Shown one piece after another: positions 24,352 to 32,668 of a stretch of 64,000 bases of DNA. The first letter of the stretch is position 1, and each line of letters starts with the position of its first letter. This stretch comes from Deltaproteobacteria bacterium. Its GTDB lineage: Bacteria > Desulfobacterota > Desulfobacteria > Desulfobacterales > B30-G6. The stretch spans positions 23,590 to 87,589 of the forward strand of contig JAJDNW010000003.1 of the NCBI GenBank assembly GCA_022340465.1, in the 5' to 3' direction. The position numbers were made by a program, and so were the translations under genes. Below the pieces are notes generated by a model. The model searched no databases, was not told where the DNA came from, and worked only from the letters and a program-made list of their open reading frames with translations.

Positions 24352-24384
24352 AAGGAGGGCCTGCGTGACAGGCCCTCCTTTTTT
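24352..24384 (+). terminator. Rho-independent terminator of the pot operon
   Basis: AAGGAGGGCCTG (24352-24363) pairs with CAGGCCCTCCTT (24369-24380), loop CGTGA, followed by a T6 run (24379-24384). The next gene's AAAGGAG box begins directly after the T-run. Confidence 0.9.
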
Positions 24385-24395
24385 AAAGGAGTAAA

Positions 24396-25535
24396 ATGGA
24401 CACTTCGGTTACACTCGCCAACTGGCGCACAAGCCCCTACAGCTCCCAATCCTTTCACAACGTGGGCAAACTCGTTCCCGCCGCTCGTATCGAAGCGCCG
24501 GAAAAGCCTTGGATGCTGGACACCCGGCTGACGTCGCTGGATGCGCTCGAGGTCGTCGATCGTTTTGGCAGGGCCCGCCCGCTTCTTGACGTGCTCACAG
24601 CGACCGACACGCGTGGACTGGTGGTTCTTCACAAGGGGCGGCTGGCCACGGAATGGTATGGGGGGGGGTATGACGGGAACAGCCCGCACATTATCTTTTC
24701 GGTTAGTAAATCTCTGACCGGGGCCATGACCGGAATTCTGGTCGAGGAGGGAAAACTGGATCCGAACCGTCCCGTGGTGGCTTACATTCCGGAAGCAGAA
24801 GGCTCGGCATACGGCGACTGCACGGTGCGCCACGTGCTCGATATGACGGTCAGTTCTTCCTTCGTGGAAGAGTACGTGGACCTCTCGGGCGACTACGGGC
24901 GCTACCGGCGCGCCACTCTCTGGGAACCGCCTCTTCCCGGGGAAACGCCCGAGACCCTGCACGGTATGCTGGCCAACCTTGCGCCGTCACCGTCACCGCA
25001 TGGACAGGTGTTCAGATACATGTCGCCCAATTCGGATATGCTTGGGTGGCTGGTGGAGCGTGCCAGCGGACAGGATTTTGCCTCTCTTTTTTCAGGGCTG
25101 GTCTGGAAGCCGATGGGAGCCGAGGCCGATGCCTATGTAACCGTCGATGCGGAAGGGTCGCCGCGTACGGCCGGCGGGATATGCGTTTTGCCCCGGGACT
25201 TGGCCCGTTTCGGTGAAATGATGCGTCTCGGAGGGCGGGGCATCCTGCCCGCGCGGTGGATCGAGGATATCCGCAGCAACGGCGACCGCAATGCCTGGCA
25301 AAAGGGCGATTTTGCAAAGCTGTTTCCCAAGGGGCGCTATCGCAGCAAATGGTACCAGACCGGCCATGCGTCGGGCGCCTATTGCGCCATCGGCATTCAC
25401 GGTCAGTGGCTTTGGATCGACCCCACGCGGGAGGTCGTCATTGCCAAGGTTGCCGCCCAGCCGGACCCCGAAAACGACGACCTGGACCTGCTGCTGATAG
25501 ACACCTTCGAGGCCATTGCCGCAGCCGTCGGTTGA
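24396..25535 (+). CDS. Serine hydrolase of the beta-lactamase/NylB type
   Basis: A 379-residue class-C-like serine hydrolase. The SxxK catalytic pair is Ser102-Val-Ser-Lys105 in IIFSVSKSLTG, and the second motif is probably YMSPNSD. No signal peptide, so cytoplasmic. Relatives hydrolyse amides or esters such as 6-aminohexanoate dimers. It starts 12 bp after the pot terminator, with AAAGGAG as box, so its expression must come from readthrough or a promoter inside potD. A role in cleaving acyl-polyamine or peptide substrates is only a contextual guess. Confidence 0.8.
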   Translation: MDTSVTLANWRTSPYSSQSFHNVGKLVPAARIEAPEKPWMLDTRLTSLDALEVVDRFGRARPLLDVLTATDTRGLVVLHKGRLATEWYGGGYDGNSPHIIFSVSKSLTGAMTGILVEEGKLDPNRPVVAYIPEAEGSAYGDCTVRHVLDMTVSSSFVEEYVDLSGDYGRYRRATLWEPPLPGETPETLHGMLANLAPSPSPHGQVFRYMSPNSDMLGWLVERASGQDFASLFSGLVWKPMGAEADAYVTVDAEGSPRTAGGICVLPRDLARFGEMMRLGGRGILPARWIEDIRSNGDRNAWQKGDFAKLFPKGRYRSKWYQTGHASGAYCAIGIHGQWLWIDPTREVVIAKVAAQPDPENDDLDLLLIDTFEAIAAAVG

Positions 25536-25598
25536 AAAGGCAAACCTTCCCGCGAATAATTCGCTGGAGAATTTCTTTTCAATTGGATGATTCGCAAA

Positions 25599-25692
25599 GC
25601 CGAACAGCCCTCAGGCAAGGCATTTCAGACAGAAGGTGTAGTGATGATCTTTACCGCGAAGTCTGAATAACGCCGCCTGAGAGCTGTTCGGC
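25599..25692. repeat. 94-bp palindromic element
   Basis: GCCGAACAGCCCTCAGGC (25599-25616) and GCCTGAGAGCTGTTCGGC (25675-25692) are inverted copies with one mismatch; an inner TCAGAC/GTCTGA stem lies at 25625-25630 and 25661-25666. It separates the convergent serine hydrolase and nrdJ genes and encodes nothing evident. Confidence 0.6.
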
Positions 25693-25713
25693 AAAGCCCG
25701 CAGGGTGAAACGA

Positions 25714-25760
25714 TGTGAAAATAAAATGCTTCTCAATCAATCCAAATAAAAATTTTCACA
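25714..25760 (-). terminator. Possible nrdJ terminator
   Basis: TGTGAAAAT (25714-25722) pairs with ATTTTCACA (25752-25760), downstream of the minus-strand nrdJ stop. On that strand T-rich sequence lies within the loop rather than after the stem, so the assignment is weak. Confidence 0.35.
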
Positions 25761-25781
25761 TATTTTCATGAATCATTCAAT

Positions 25782-28268
25782 TTAGCCGCATTTGGTGTAC
25801 CCACAGAAATGGCAGGTCATGCAGCCTTCTTCAAAGCTGATGGTCTGCCCGCACTCCGGGCACGTTTCCCCCAACAGTGAGTGGGCATAACCGTTGTTCT
25901 TTCTGCGGCCGTTTTTCAGATACCTTTTTTCAAGCACGCGCGCGACGGCATCCGGAATGGAGAGCACCAGCCCGCCTTCCTGAAACACGGGATGCTCCCC
26001 ACCGATACCCTTCAGCTGGTCGACGATTTCCTGCACTTCCACCCCGGAACGCAACGCCAGGGAGACCAGCCGGCCGATGGCCTCTGTTTTGGCAGTGGTG
26101 GAACGGCCCGATTTTCCGATGGTGGCGAACACTTCAAAAGGCTGACCGTCGAGTTCGGTCACGGTGAGGTAGAGGTTCCCCATGCCGGTTTTAATCTGGG
26201 AAGTAAATCCCTCGAGTGTTTCGGGGCGTTCCCGAACGGTTGTGGAAGGCTCCGTTTGCTTGCTGATTTTTTTAGAGAGTGAGAGCACCTGGTTCTTCTT
26301 GCTGCCGTCCCTGTAAATGGTGACGCCCTTGCATCCCAGCTCGAACGCCAGGTCATAGATGCGACGAACGTCCTCGACCGTGGCGTCGTTGGGTAGATTG
26401 ACGGTTTTCGAAACCGCGTTGTCCGTGTGCTTTTGGAACGCGGCCTGCATGCGCAGATGCCATTCCGGGGTCACATCGTGGGCGGTAACAAACACCTCGC
26501 GGATATCCGCGGGTATCTCTTCGAAATCCCGGATACTTCCCTTTTTAGCGATAGCATCCATCAGGTCGGCGGAATAAAACCCCCTCTCCTTGGCGACCGT
26601 CTCGAAATAAGGATTGACCTCCATCAGCCTGTCGTTGTCCATCACATTTCTGACGAAGCTCAGAGCGAAGATCGGCTCGATGCCGCTGGAGCAGTCGGAA
26701 ATGATGCTCAGGGTGCCGGTGGGAGCGATGGTCGTGGTGGTGGCATTGCGTCGGGCTCCCCCTTTTTTCCCGTAGTAAATACTTTTTTCATAATTTTTAA
26801 ACGGCCCCCTTTCCTTGGCCAGCTCCCGGGAGGCATCGTGGGAGGTGTGCTGAATGAAGCCCATCACCTCATCGGCCACGGCCAGGGCCTCTTCTGAATT
26901 ATAGGGGATGCCCAGGCGGAATAGCAGGTCGGCAAATCCCATGACGCCGAGGCCGATTTTGCGATTGCCCTTCACCATTTCGTCAATTTCCGCGATGGGG
27001 TAATTGGACATGTCGATGGTGTTGTCCAGAAAGCGGACGGCACTGCAGACGGTTTCCCCGAGTCCCTCGTAGTCGACAGAGGCCTTGCTTCCCGAGGTAT
27101 CGACGAATTTTGCCAGGTTGATGGAACCCAGGTTGCACGCTTCCAGGGGCAGCAGGGGCTGTTCACCGCAGGGATTGGTGCTTTCGATTTCGCCCAGGCT
27201 CGGCGTTGGATTGTCACGATTCATCCTGTCCAGAAAAATAATACCGGGATCGCCGGTTTCCCACGCATGTTCAACCAGCGTGCGATAAACCTCTAACGCT
27301 CTGAGCTCGCCGGTTTTGGCCTTCTCGCACGGATCGACAAGGTCATAGGTGTCGTCCTCCTGGACCGCCTGCATGAATTCTTCGGTCAGGCCCACGGATA
27401 TATTGAAGTTGTTCAGTTCGCCGTCATTTTTTTTACAGCTGATGAACTCCATGATATCCGGATGATCGATTCTTAAAATGGCCATGTTGGCACCCCTGCG
27501 GGTGCCGCCCTGCTTGACCTGTTCCGTGGCCGTGTTGAATATTTTCATGAAGGAAACAGGCCCCGAGGCTACGCCGCCGGTGGTCCCTACCCGGCTGTCT
27601 TTGGGGCGCAGACGGGAAAAAGAGAACCCGGTGCCTCCACCTGACTTGTGGATCAAAGCCGCGTTTTTCAGAGATTCGAATATTCCGTCCATACTGTCTT
27701 CCACGGGCAGGACAAAGCAGGCTGCCAGCTGACCGAGCCTTCGACCGGCATTCATTAGGGTAGGCGAGTTGGGCAGAAACTTGAGCTCCGTCATCATTTG
27801 GTAAAACGTTTCTTCCATCTTCCTGCGGTCGGCATCATCGCCATACTTCTTTTCAGCCCTGGCGATGTGACGGGATACCCGCTTGAACATCTGTTTAGGC
27901 GACTCTATCAGCCGGCCATTGGTATCCTTTTTCAGGTAGCGCCTTTTCAGTACGCTTCTGGCATTGTCCGAAAGATCCAGATCGTTCTTAACGAATATAG
28001 ACGAATTCAATTTGAGTGAAGCCATGTTTTTCAGTCCGACTTCCTGCAGCCGCGCTCCGACCATTTTGTCGATGGCCGGAATGGTTATGGTTTCGAGTTT
28101 GGTGTTGGTGATCGCCTCCCGGATAAATTTGCTGATACCCAGCGCCTTGTCTTTTTCAATGCTGCTTTCCTTCACCAGCAGGTTGGAAAACAGGTTGTCG
28201 TCCCAACTATATGTGCTCAAATCGATGCGGGCATCTTCCGTAACCAGAAACTTGCGTTTTTGACCCAT
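25782..28268 (-). CDS. nrdJ: Adenosylcobalamin-dependent (class II) ribonucleotide reductase
   Basis: An 828-residue class II reductase. Catalytic features: the first redox cysteine in LAACFVLPVEDSM, the NPCGEQPLLPLEACNLGS loop with the thiyl cysteine and glutamate, and TTTTIAPTGTLSIISDCSSG for phosphate binding. The C-terminus is a zinc-ribbon-like tail (CPECG...CHFCGYTKCG) preceded by an accessory domain, common in long NrdJ. It makes deoxyribonucleotides without oxygen or free radicals stored on protein. It starts at ATG 28268. A long leader with candidate NrdR boxes lies upstream. Confidence 0.95.
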   Translation of the reverse strand: MGQKRKFLVTEDARIDLSTYSWDDNLFSNLLVKESSIEKDKALGISKFIREAITNTKLETITIPAIDKMVGARLQEVGLKNMASLKLNSSIFVKNDLDLSDNARSVLKRRYLKKDTNGRLIESPKQMFKRVSRHIARAEKKYGDDADRRKMEETFYQMMTELKFLPNSPTLMNAGRRLGQLAACFVLPVEDSMDGIFESLKNAALIHKSGGGTGFSFSRLRPKDSRVGTTGGVASGPVSFMKIFNTATEQVKQGGTRRGANMAILRIDHPDIMEFISCKKNDGELNNFNISVGLTEEFMQAVQEDDTYDLVDPCEKAKTGELRALEVYRTLVEHAWETGDPGIIFLDRMNRDNPTPSLGEIESTNPCGEQPLLPLEACNLGSINLAKFVDTSGSKASVDYEGLGETVCSAVRFLDNTIDMSNYPIAEIDEMVKGNRKIGLGVMGFADLLFRLGIPYNSEEALAVADEVMGFIQHTSHDASRELAKERGPFKNYEKSIYYGKKGGARRNATTTTIAPTGTLSIISDCSSGIEPIFALSFVRNVMDNDRLMEVNPYFETVAKERGFYSADLMDAIAKKGSIRDFEEIPADIREVFVTAHDVTPEWHLRMQAAFQKHTDNAVSKTVNLPNDATVEDVRRIYDLAFELGCKGVTIYRDGSKKNQVLSLSKKISKQTEPSTTVRERPETLEGFTSQIKTGMGNLYLTVTELDGQPFEVFATIGKSGRSTTAKTEAIGRLVSLALRSGVEVQEIVDQLKGIGGEHPVFQEGGLVLSIPDAVARVLEKRYLKNGRRKNNGYAHSLLGETCPECGQTISFEEGCMTCHFCGYTKCG

Positions 28269-28475
28269 GTATCACTCCAGTGCGAAGGCTTAATTGTCGT
28301 ATGGAAATCATCGGAAACAGGTGCCGGACCATCCAAGCCAGTATCGATGCCCTATGTTGAAAGATAAGACGGAATAAGGAGGCGGCAACTATTCCTGATG
28401 GTTATGGTTGAAAAGCGGAATCTGTCGCCTGGGCCTGTCCGACAACCAGACGGTCAGGATGACGAAAGCTGCGCC

Positions 28476-28556
28476 CCCCGCAAATGGGAGAAAGAATCAG
28501 AGCACGAGAAAACAACCAGCGATGTCCCAGAAAGTGCACAGCGGTCATTTGCGGGG
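28476..28556. repeat. 11-bp inverted repeat in the nrdJ leader
   Basis: CCCCGCAAATG (28476-28486) and CATTTGCGGGG (28546-28556) are perfect inverted copies with a 59-nt loop. They sit in the 414-bp gap between nrdJ and the MttB-like gene, which has no supported gene. A structured 5' leader is likely if transcription starts near the NrdR-like boxes. Confidence 0.5.
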
Positions 28557-28586
28557 AGACACAGACTAACGAGAATGTTCCTTTGC

Positions 28587-28634
28587 ACACTATATGTGGT
28601 ATGTCAACGAAAAAAACACACAAGACTTATTGTG
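28587..28634 (-). promoter_or_regulatory. Pair of NrdR-box-like palindromes upstream of nrdJ
   Basis: On the plus strand ACACTATATGTGGTAT (28587-28602) and CACAAGACTTATTGTG (28619-28634) have centres 32 bp apart, about three helical turns, which is the known NrdR arrangement. Read on the minus strand, the first matches 13 of 16 positions of the NrdR consensus; the second is a cleaner palindrome but a poorer match. They would control nrdJ, about 320 bp downstream. NrdR itself is not in the window. Confidence 0.5.
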
Positions 28635-28682
28635 CAGAAAATCTATTTCCGTGCCAATAGATCCCGATCCCGGTTTCGGGTC

Positions 28683-30131
28683 TCATACCAGCGGGTACCG
28701 CCCCCGGACCCTTTTGGCGGCGGCGTGTATACGGCCCAACTCGCGTTCCACATTTTCGTCCAGGGTTTCGGGCCGGTGTGAAGAAAGAATGCGGGCAACC
28801 CTTTCCCTGGCTTCCAAAGCCAGAGTGGGCCGCCCGTTATCCGACCAGTTTTCGTAACTGTCATGAACGCCGAGCTGCGGCAGGTACCACTCGCCGCTGC
28901 GTAGGGATTCGAGGGTCGATTTCTCCATGAGATAATTGCCTCCCGGACCGACCCGCTCGATAACGTCCTCCAGCCATCTGTCATCCCCCGTATCTATTCC
29001 CCTGTGCATTTGCCTGATCATGCGGACCACCTCCAGGTCTACCAGGAGCTGGTCGAAGCTCAACATCATATCGCCGCCGTAAAGGCCTGGGCCGACCAGG
29101 ATATCCGGCCATTTTAAAAGCGGCAAGGCGGCATTCAGGGCTCTTTCGTAACCACCCTGGCGCGAAGGAATGAAGGCGTCGGTGCCGAAACCCGAGGCCA
29201 TGACCGGGAAGCCGTAGTAAGCGGCGAGTTCGACAACAGCACCGTTCATAACGGCGTTTTCAACCCCGCCGCTGAAATAGCGGCCGGTTCTGGGGTCCAT
29301 CAAGGTCAGCGCCGGGGCATACAGAAAGGGGGCCCCCGGCTCGTGGGCCTGGACGAGGCACAAGCTGGCCAGCACTTCGCAATTGCATTGGATCAGGGTG
29401 CCCAGCATGCTGGCGGGGGCGGTGGCCCCCATAAGCGCCATGGGCATGACCGCCACGGGAATATTCCAACCCTTCAGCGCCAGGTAGGCATCCGTATATT
29501 CCGCCGTGATCATTAACGGGGATTGCGGGCAGAGAAGCGTCGAATAGGGGTGCGTTTTTTTTATGGTTTCACGGTCTCCAAAAATCGTCTGCAGGATTTC
29601 CAAAAGCCAGGGGGCCTGGTCCGGCGACATGAAGGGATCCATGACATGCTTGGAAAAGTTTCGGAAAACATCGGTCGCCCCATCCACGAAGTCCGCCATG
29701 CTCTCGCCCAAGTCATGGGGGGTGACCATGCGCCAGTATATGCCGACCTCGTCCGTGAAGTCCGCCAGGCGGGTCGCCTCGAGCCAATCCCTGCGGGTGG
29801 CGGGCCTCGCTTCGGCGCTGTCCCGATCGATGACCAGGGTGCCCTCGCCGTTCAGGCAGAGGGTGTTGTTACCGGAATTGACGGCAAAGGACCATGCGCT
29901 CCGGCGCCCCCCCAGGGTAAAGCGGCGGGGCGCCGCCTTTATGGATCGTTCGACAAGGTCCTCCGGAAAGCGAACGACGTTGGCGCCCTTTCGGATAACG
30001 GCACCGGCCTGCTCCAGAATCTGCCGGCCTTTTCGCGTATCCACCCGCAGGCCGGTTTTGGCCAGCAGATGGAGGGATTTTTCGTGGATGCGCTGCAGGT
30101 CGCTTTCTGACAGTATGTCGATTCGGGTCAT
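28683..30131 (-). CDS. MttB-superfamily methyltransferase (non-pyrrolysine type)
   Basis: A 482-residue TIM-barrel protein of the trimethylamine methyltransferase family (N-terminus DLQRIHEKSLHLLAKTGLRV; LCPQSPLMITAEYTDAYLAL; GPGGNYLMEKSTLESLRSGE near the C-terminus). No internal stop is read through, so pyrrolysine is not used; the substrate is probably a quaternary amine or related methylated compound, with transfer to a corrinoid protein. No corrinoid protein gene is adjacent. ATG 30131 overlaps the kinase stop by 1 bp (TGATG), with a GAGGAG box 8 nt upstream; the upstream extension is rejected. Confidence 0.85.
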   Translation of the reverse strand: MTRIDILSESDLQRIHEKSLHLLAKTGLRVDTRKGRQILEQAGAVIRKGANVVRFPEDLVERSIKAAPRRFTLGGRRSAWSFAVNSGNNTLCLNGEGTLVIDRDSAEARPATRRDWLEATRLADFTDEVGIYWRMVTPHDLGESMADFVDGATDVFRNFSKHVMDPFMSPDQAPWLLEILQTIFGDRETIKKTHPYSTLLCPQSPLMITAEYTDAYLALKGWNIPVAVMPMALMGATAPASMLGTLIQCNCEVLASLCLVQAHEPGAPFLYAPALTLMDPRTGRYFSGGVENAVMNGAVVELAAYYGFPVMASGFGTDAFIPSRQGGYERALNAALPLLKWPDILVGPGLYGGDMMLSFDQLLVDLEVVRMIRQMHRGIDTGDDRWLEDVIERVGPGGNYLMEKSTLESLRSGEWYLPQLGVHDSYENWSDNGRPTLALEARERVARILSSHRPETLDENVERELGRIHAAAKRVRGRYPLV

Positions 30132-31066
30132 CACACGATCTCCTCGTGAATTTTTTCGGAGGTTGCCAGTGCCGTTTCGAGTGTCGGCACCCCTTGCCTG
30201 CCGCCGTAGTGTTCGCACGAAAGGGATGCCACCGCCACGGCAAAGCGTACGGCCCCGTGCAGGTCGAAATTACGGTCCAGGGCCAGAGCGAAAGCCCCGT
30301 GAAAATTGTCTCCGGCGCCGATGGTGTCCACGGCACGGACTTTTGGCGCGGGAACGCGGTAGAGTTTTCCGTCGACGGGGTAAAAAGCGCCGTCTTCGCC
30401 ACGCGTAACGATCAGCTGTCCGGCGAGCGATGCCTGCAGCCGAAATATTTTTTTATTGAATTCAAGCTGGTTTTCCAACCAAGGTATCGAATCCAGAAAG
30501 GAGGACGAAGGGATGAAATAATCGGCCACGGCCATCATTTTTTCAATTCCCGCCTTCCATCTTTCACCGTCGTAGACAATGCGTGTTTGCGGGCCGGCAT
30601 GTGTTTTGGCGACCCCGGCGAGGTAAGTGGTTTCCGGGTCCAGCAGGATGACTCGGGCCGTCGACAGCAGGCGAAAGTGTTGGCTGTTCAACACGATTTC
30701 AGGCAGTCGACTGGGTTCGTATACAATGGTCCTCCGACCGGTTTTGCGGGTGATGAACAGATAGGCCACGGGCGTTGCACCACCTGCGACGCTGTCGACA
30801 AAACCGGTGTCGACACCAAAGGCGTGGAGTCGCTCTTTGCAAAAAACGCCTTCGTCGTCTCCGCCGATCCGGCCGATGAGGGCGACATCGCCTCCCAGCC
30901 TGGCAATGCAACAGGCGGAGGTGCCGCCCTGCCCCCCGCCCTCCACGATGCGGAAGTCTAAGGGCGCCTTTTCGTCTTCGGCCGGCAGCTTTTCAACGAC
31001 GGCGATGTAATCCAGGCAGTTTCGCCCGATCACCAGGATCGTATTTTTGTTGTCGCGGCTATGCAA
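30131..31066 (-). CDS. PfkB-family carbohydrate/nucleoside kinase
   Basis: A 311-residue ribokinase-fold enzyme. The N-terminal GGGQGGTSACCIARLGG segment binds substrate, and DTIGAGDNFHGAFAL is the PfkB signature with the catalytic aspartate. It phosphorylates a sugar or sugar-like alcohol. TTG 31066 is chosen as start because AGGAGG lies 5 nt before it and no ATG is available; the reading frame extends to an upstream TTG at 31081. The 1-bp overlap with the MttB-like gene implies that both act on related substrates, an unusual pairing. Confidence 0.85.
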   Translation of the reverse strand: MHSRDNKNTILVIGRNCLDYIAVVEKLPAEDEKAPLDFRIVEGGGQGGTSACCIARLGGDVALIGRIGGDDEGVFCKERLHAFGVDTGFVDSVAGGATPVAYLFITRKTGRRTIVYEPSRLPEIVLNSQHFRLLSTARVILLDPETTYLAGVAKTHAGPQTRIVYDGERWKAGIEKMMAVADYFIPSSSFLDSIPWLENQLEFNKKIFRLQASLAGQLIVTRGEDGAFYPVDGKLYRVPAPKVRAVDTIGAGDNFHGAFALALDRNFDLHGAVRFAVAVASLSCEHYGGRQGVPTLETALATSEKIHEEIV

Positions 31067-31379
31067 AATATCCTCCTGCAAAGCGGATACTCGGAATTTA
31101 GTGATTTACCCACAACACGGTTGGTGGTATGAACCGCATTGGCGTTTGCATTCCCGTCTGCCTGTCGGGGCGCAACGAAGAACCCGCCCTCAGGACCGGG
31201 CAGCGTTGAGCTTCAATCTGCCGATGAGCTACTATAACACGTTGCCTCGACTGGAAGGAAGCCCTATTGCGGTTCAAAGCGGTCCGGCATAACGGACTTG
31301 AAAAAAATTAAACAATTCAACAGCCGGGGGCATTATCCCACGGCCGGATCAAATTTCCAGACAGCGGAGAAATGAGGCC
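31067..31379. other. Intergenic region without recognised gene
   Basis: This 313-bp stretch separates divergent genes. A few short plus-strand frames occur (for example about 25 codons from ATG 31129) but none has a ribosome-binding site or family resemblance. I see no clear promoter or hairpin. Confidence 0.5.
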
Positions 31380-31817
31380 ATGAACAGTTCTACTGGGGCT
31401 ATATTTATTGCGGCGGCGGGTGGCCTGGCCGTGGCGGTTCAGGCGCAGCTCATGGGGTTGATGGACCGCGGTATCGGCAGTGTGGAGTCGGTGTTCATCA
31501 CCTACTGCGGAGGCGGTGTTTTGATTGCCGGCCTCATGTTCCTGATGCGCGGTGGAAACCTTGTGGCCTTTCGCAACGTTCCCTGGTATGTCTTTACTTC
31601 AGGAATTTTCGGCCTGATCATCGTCGGCGCCATCGGGTTCAGCGTTCCCAGGCTCGGCTTGGTGGTCAGCATGACCACCCTGGTCACGGTCCAATTGCTG
31701 ACGGGGGCCGTCCTGGATCATTTCGGGCTTTTGGGGGCCGCACCGCGGCCGCTTGATCTGTCCAGAATGATGGGCATGGGGGTGCTTGTGGCCGGAATCT
31801 GGTTGACTGTCCGGTGA
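31380..31817 (+). CDS. YdcZ/DUF606-family membrane transporter
   Basis: A 145-residue protein with about five hydrophobic helices. Motifs QAQLMGLM, the GGGVLIAGLMFLM helix and the GAIGFSVPRLGLVVSMTT turn are those of the DUF606 (YdcZ) branch of the drug/metabolite transporter superfamily. Small single-domain members usually work as dimers. The substrate is unknown. ATG 31380 is preceded by GCGGAGAAATGAGGCC. It stands alone and is followed by a nested palindromic element. Confidence 0.8.
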   Translation: MNSSTGAIFIAAAGGLAVAVQAQLMGLMDRGIGSVESVFITYCGGGVLIAGLMFLMRGGNLVAFRNVPWYVFTSGIFGLIIVGAIGFSVPRLGLVVSMTTLVTVQLLTGAVLDHFGLLGAAPRPLDLSRMMGMGVLVAGIWLTVR

Positions 31818-31830
31818 GGGATAATTGAGC

Positions 31831-31972
31831 CGTCGGGGTGTTCTTTCCGTCATCCCCGCGCAGTCGGGAGTCCAGGGCATATAGCTAATTGCTTTCTGGA
31901 TAGCGCGAAACCTTCACTGCGTGCCCCGCCTGCGCGGGAATAACGAGGGTTTTATGCTAAAACACCCCGACG
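31831..31972. repeat. Palindromic repeat nested inside a hairpin
   Basis: Outer arms CGTCGGGGTGTT (31831-31842) and AACACCCCGACG (31961-31972) are perfect. Between them is an element with inverted ends: CGTCATCCCCGCGCAG with TCGGG (31848-31868), and its near-complement at 31925-31945 (3 mismatches in 21). The inner type resembles the CGTCATTCCCGCG repeats scattered in many proteobacteria. It appears inserted in the loop of a terminator-like stem. Confidence 0.6.
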
Positions 31973-32058
31973 CTTCGGATAATTAGGCTTCACATATCGA
32001 AATTATATCGTGTTTGCGCAGAATTTTAGTTCCGGTTTATCCGGGTCCGGGAGGATGT

Positions 32059-32661
32059 ATGAATGTGTTGCAGCATATGAAGAAATTTTATCGTGTGTTG
32101 ATAATGGCGGCGGCGGTGGCAATGCTGACCGGCTGCGGGTACAACTCACTGCAGCAGATGGAAGAGGGCGTATTCAGGGCCTGGAGCGATGTGGAGTCCA
32201 ATCTCCAGCGTCGCGCGGACCTGATTCCCAACTTGGTACAGACGGTGAAAGGCTATGCCGCGCATGAGAAGGAAACGCTCCAGGCGGTGGTGGAAGCCCG
32301 CTCGAAGGCGACCAGCATCACCCTGAGCACCGGCGACCTCGCCAATGCCCAGGCCATGCAGCAGATGGCAGACGCCCAGGGGGCATTGTCCGGCGCTCTT
32401 TCGCGGCTCATGGTGGTGGTGGAACGCTATCCCGACCTGAAAGCCAATCAGGCTTTCCTGGATCTCCAGAACCAGCTGGAAGGAACCGAGAATCGGATCA
32501 ACGTCGCCCGGCAGCGCTATAACCGGGCCGTGGAAACCTTCAATGCCGCCATTCGCAAATTTCCTTACAGCCTGACCAACAGCCTGCTGCTGAAGCTCGA
32601 ACGCAAGGCGTATTTCAAGGCCGAAGCCGGTGCCGAACAAGCGCCCAAGGTGGAGTTTTAA
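32059..32661 (+). CDS. lemA: LemA-family lipoprotein
   Basis: A 200-residue LemA protein. The N-terminus is a lipoprotein signal ([20 protein letters not shown]) with lipobox LTGC. The core has the long-helix LemA pattern: [20 protein letters not shown] and the [20 protein letters not shown] segment, ending [12 protein letters not shown]. Function of LemA is unclear; it is usually next to TPM-domain proteins, as here. ATG 32059 is preceded by GGGAGG. The next gene begins 7 bp downstream. Confidence 0.9.
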   Translation: MNVLQHMKKFYRVLIMAAAVAMLTGCGYNSLQQMEEGVFRAWSDVESNLQRRADLIPNLVQTVKGYAAHEKETLQAVVEARSKATSITLSTGDLANAQAMQQMADAQGALSGALSRLMVVVERYPDLKANQAFLDLQNQLEGTENRINVARQRYNRAVETFNAAIRKFPYSLTNSLLLKLERKAYFKAEAGAEQAPKVEF

Positions 32662-32668
32662 TTACCAA

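Noticed and set aside
28400..28592. Possible cobalamin riboswitch in the nrdJ leader
   Set aside because: CCCCGCAAATG and a CCCAGGCGACA stretch vaguely recall riboswitch boxes, but the core GGGAA/GGTG/AATCC series is not found, and switching off a B12-dependent enzyme by B12 makes little sense.
28683..30131. Pyrrolysine-type trimethylamine methyltransferase
   Set aside because: The frame is continuous with no internal TAG, so the protein belongs to the non-pyrrolysine MttB group.
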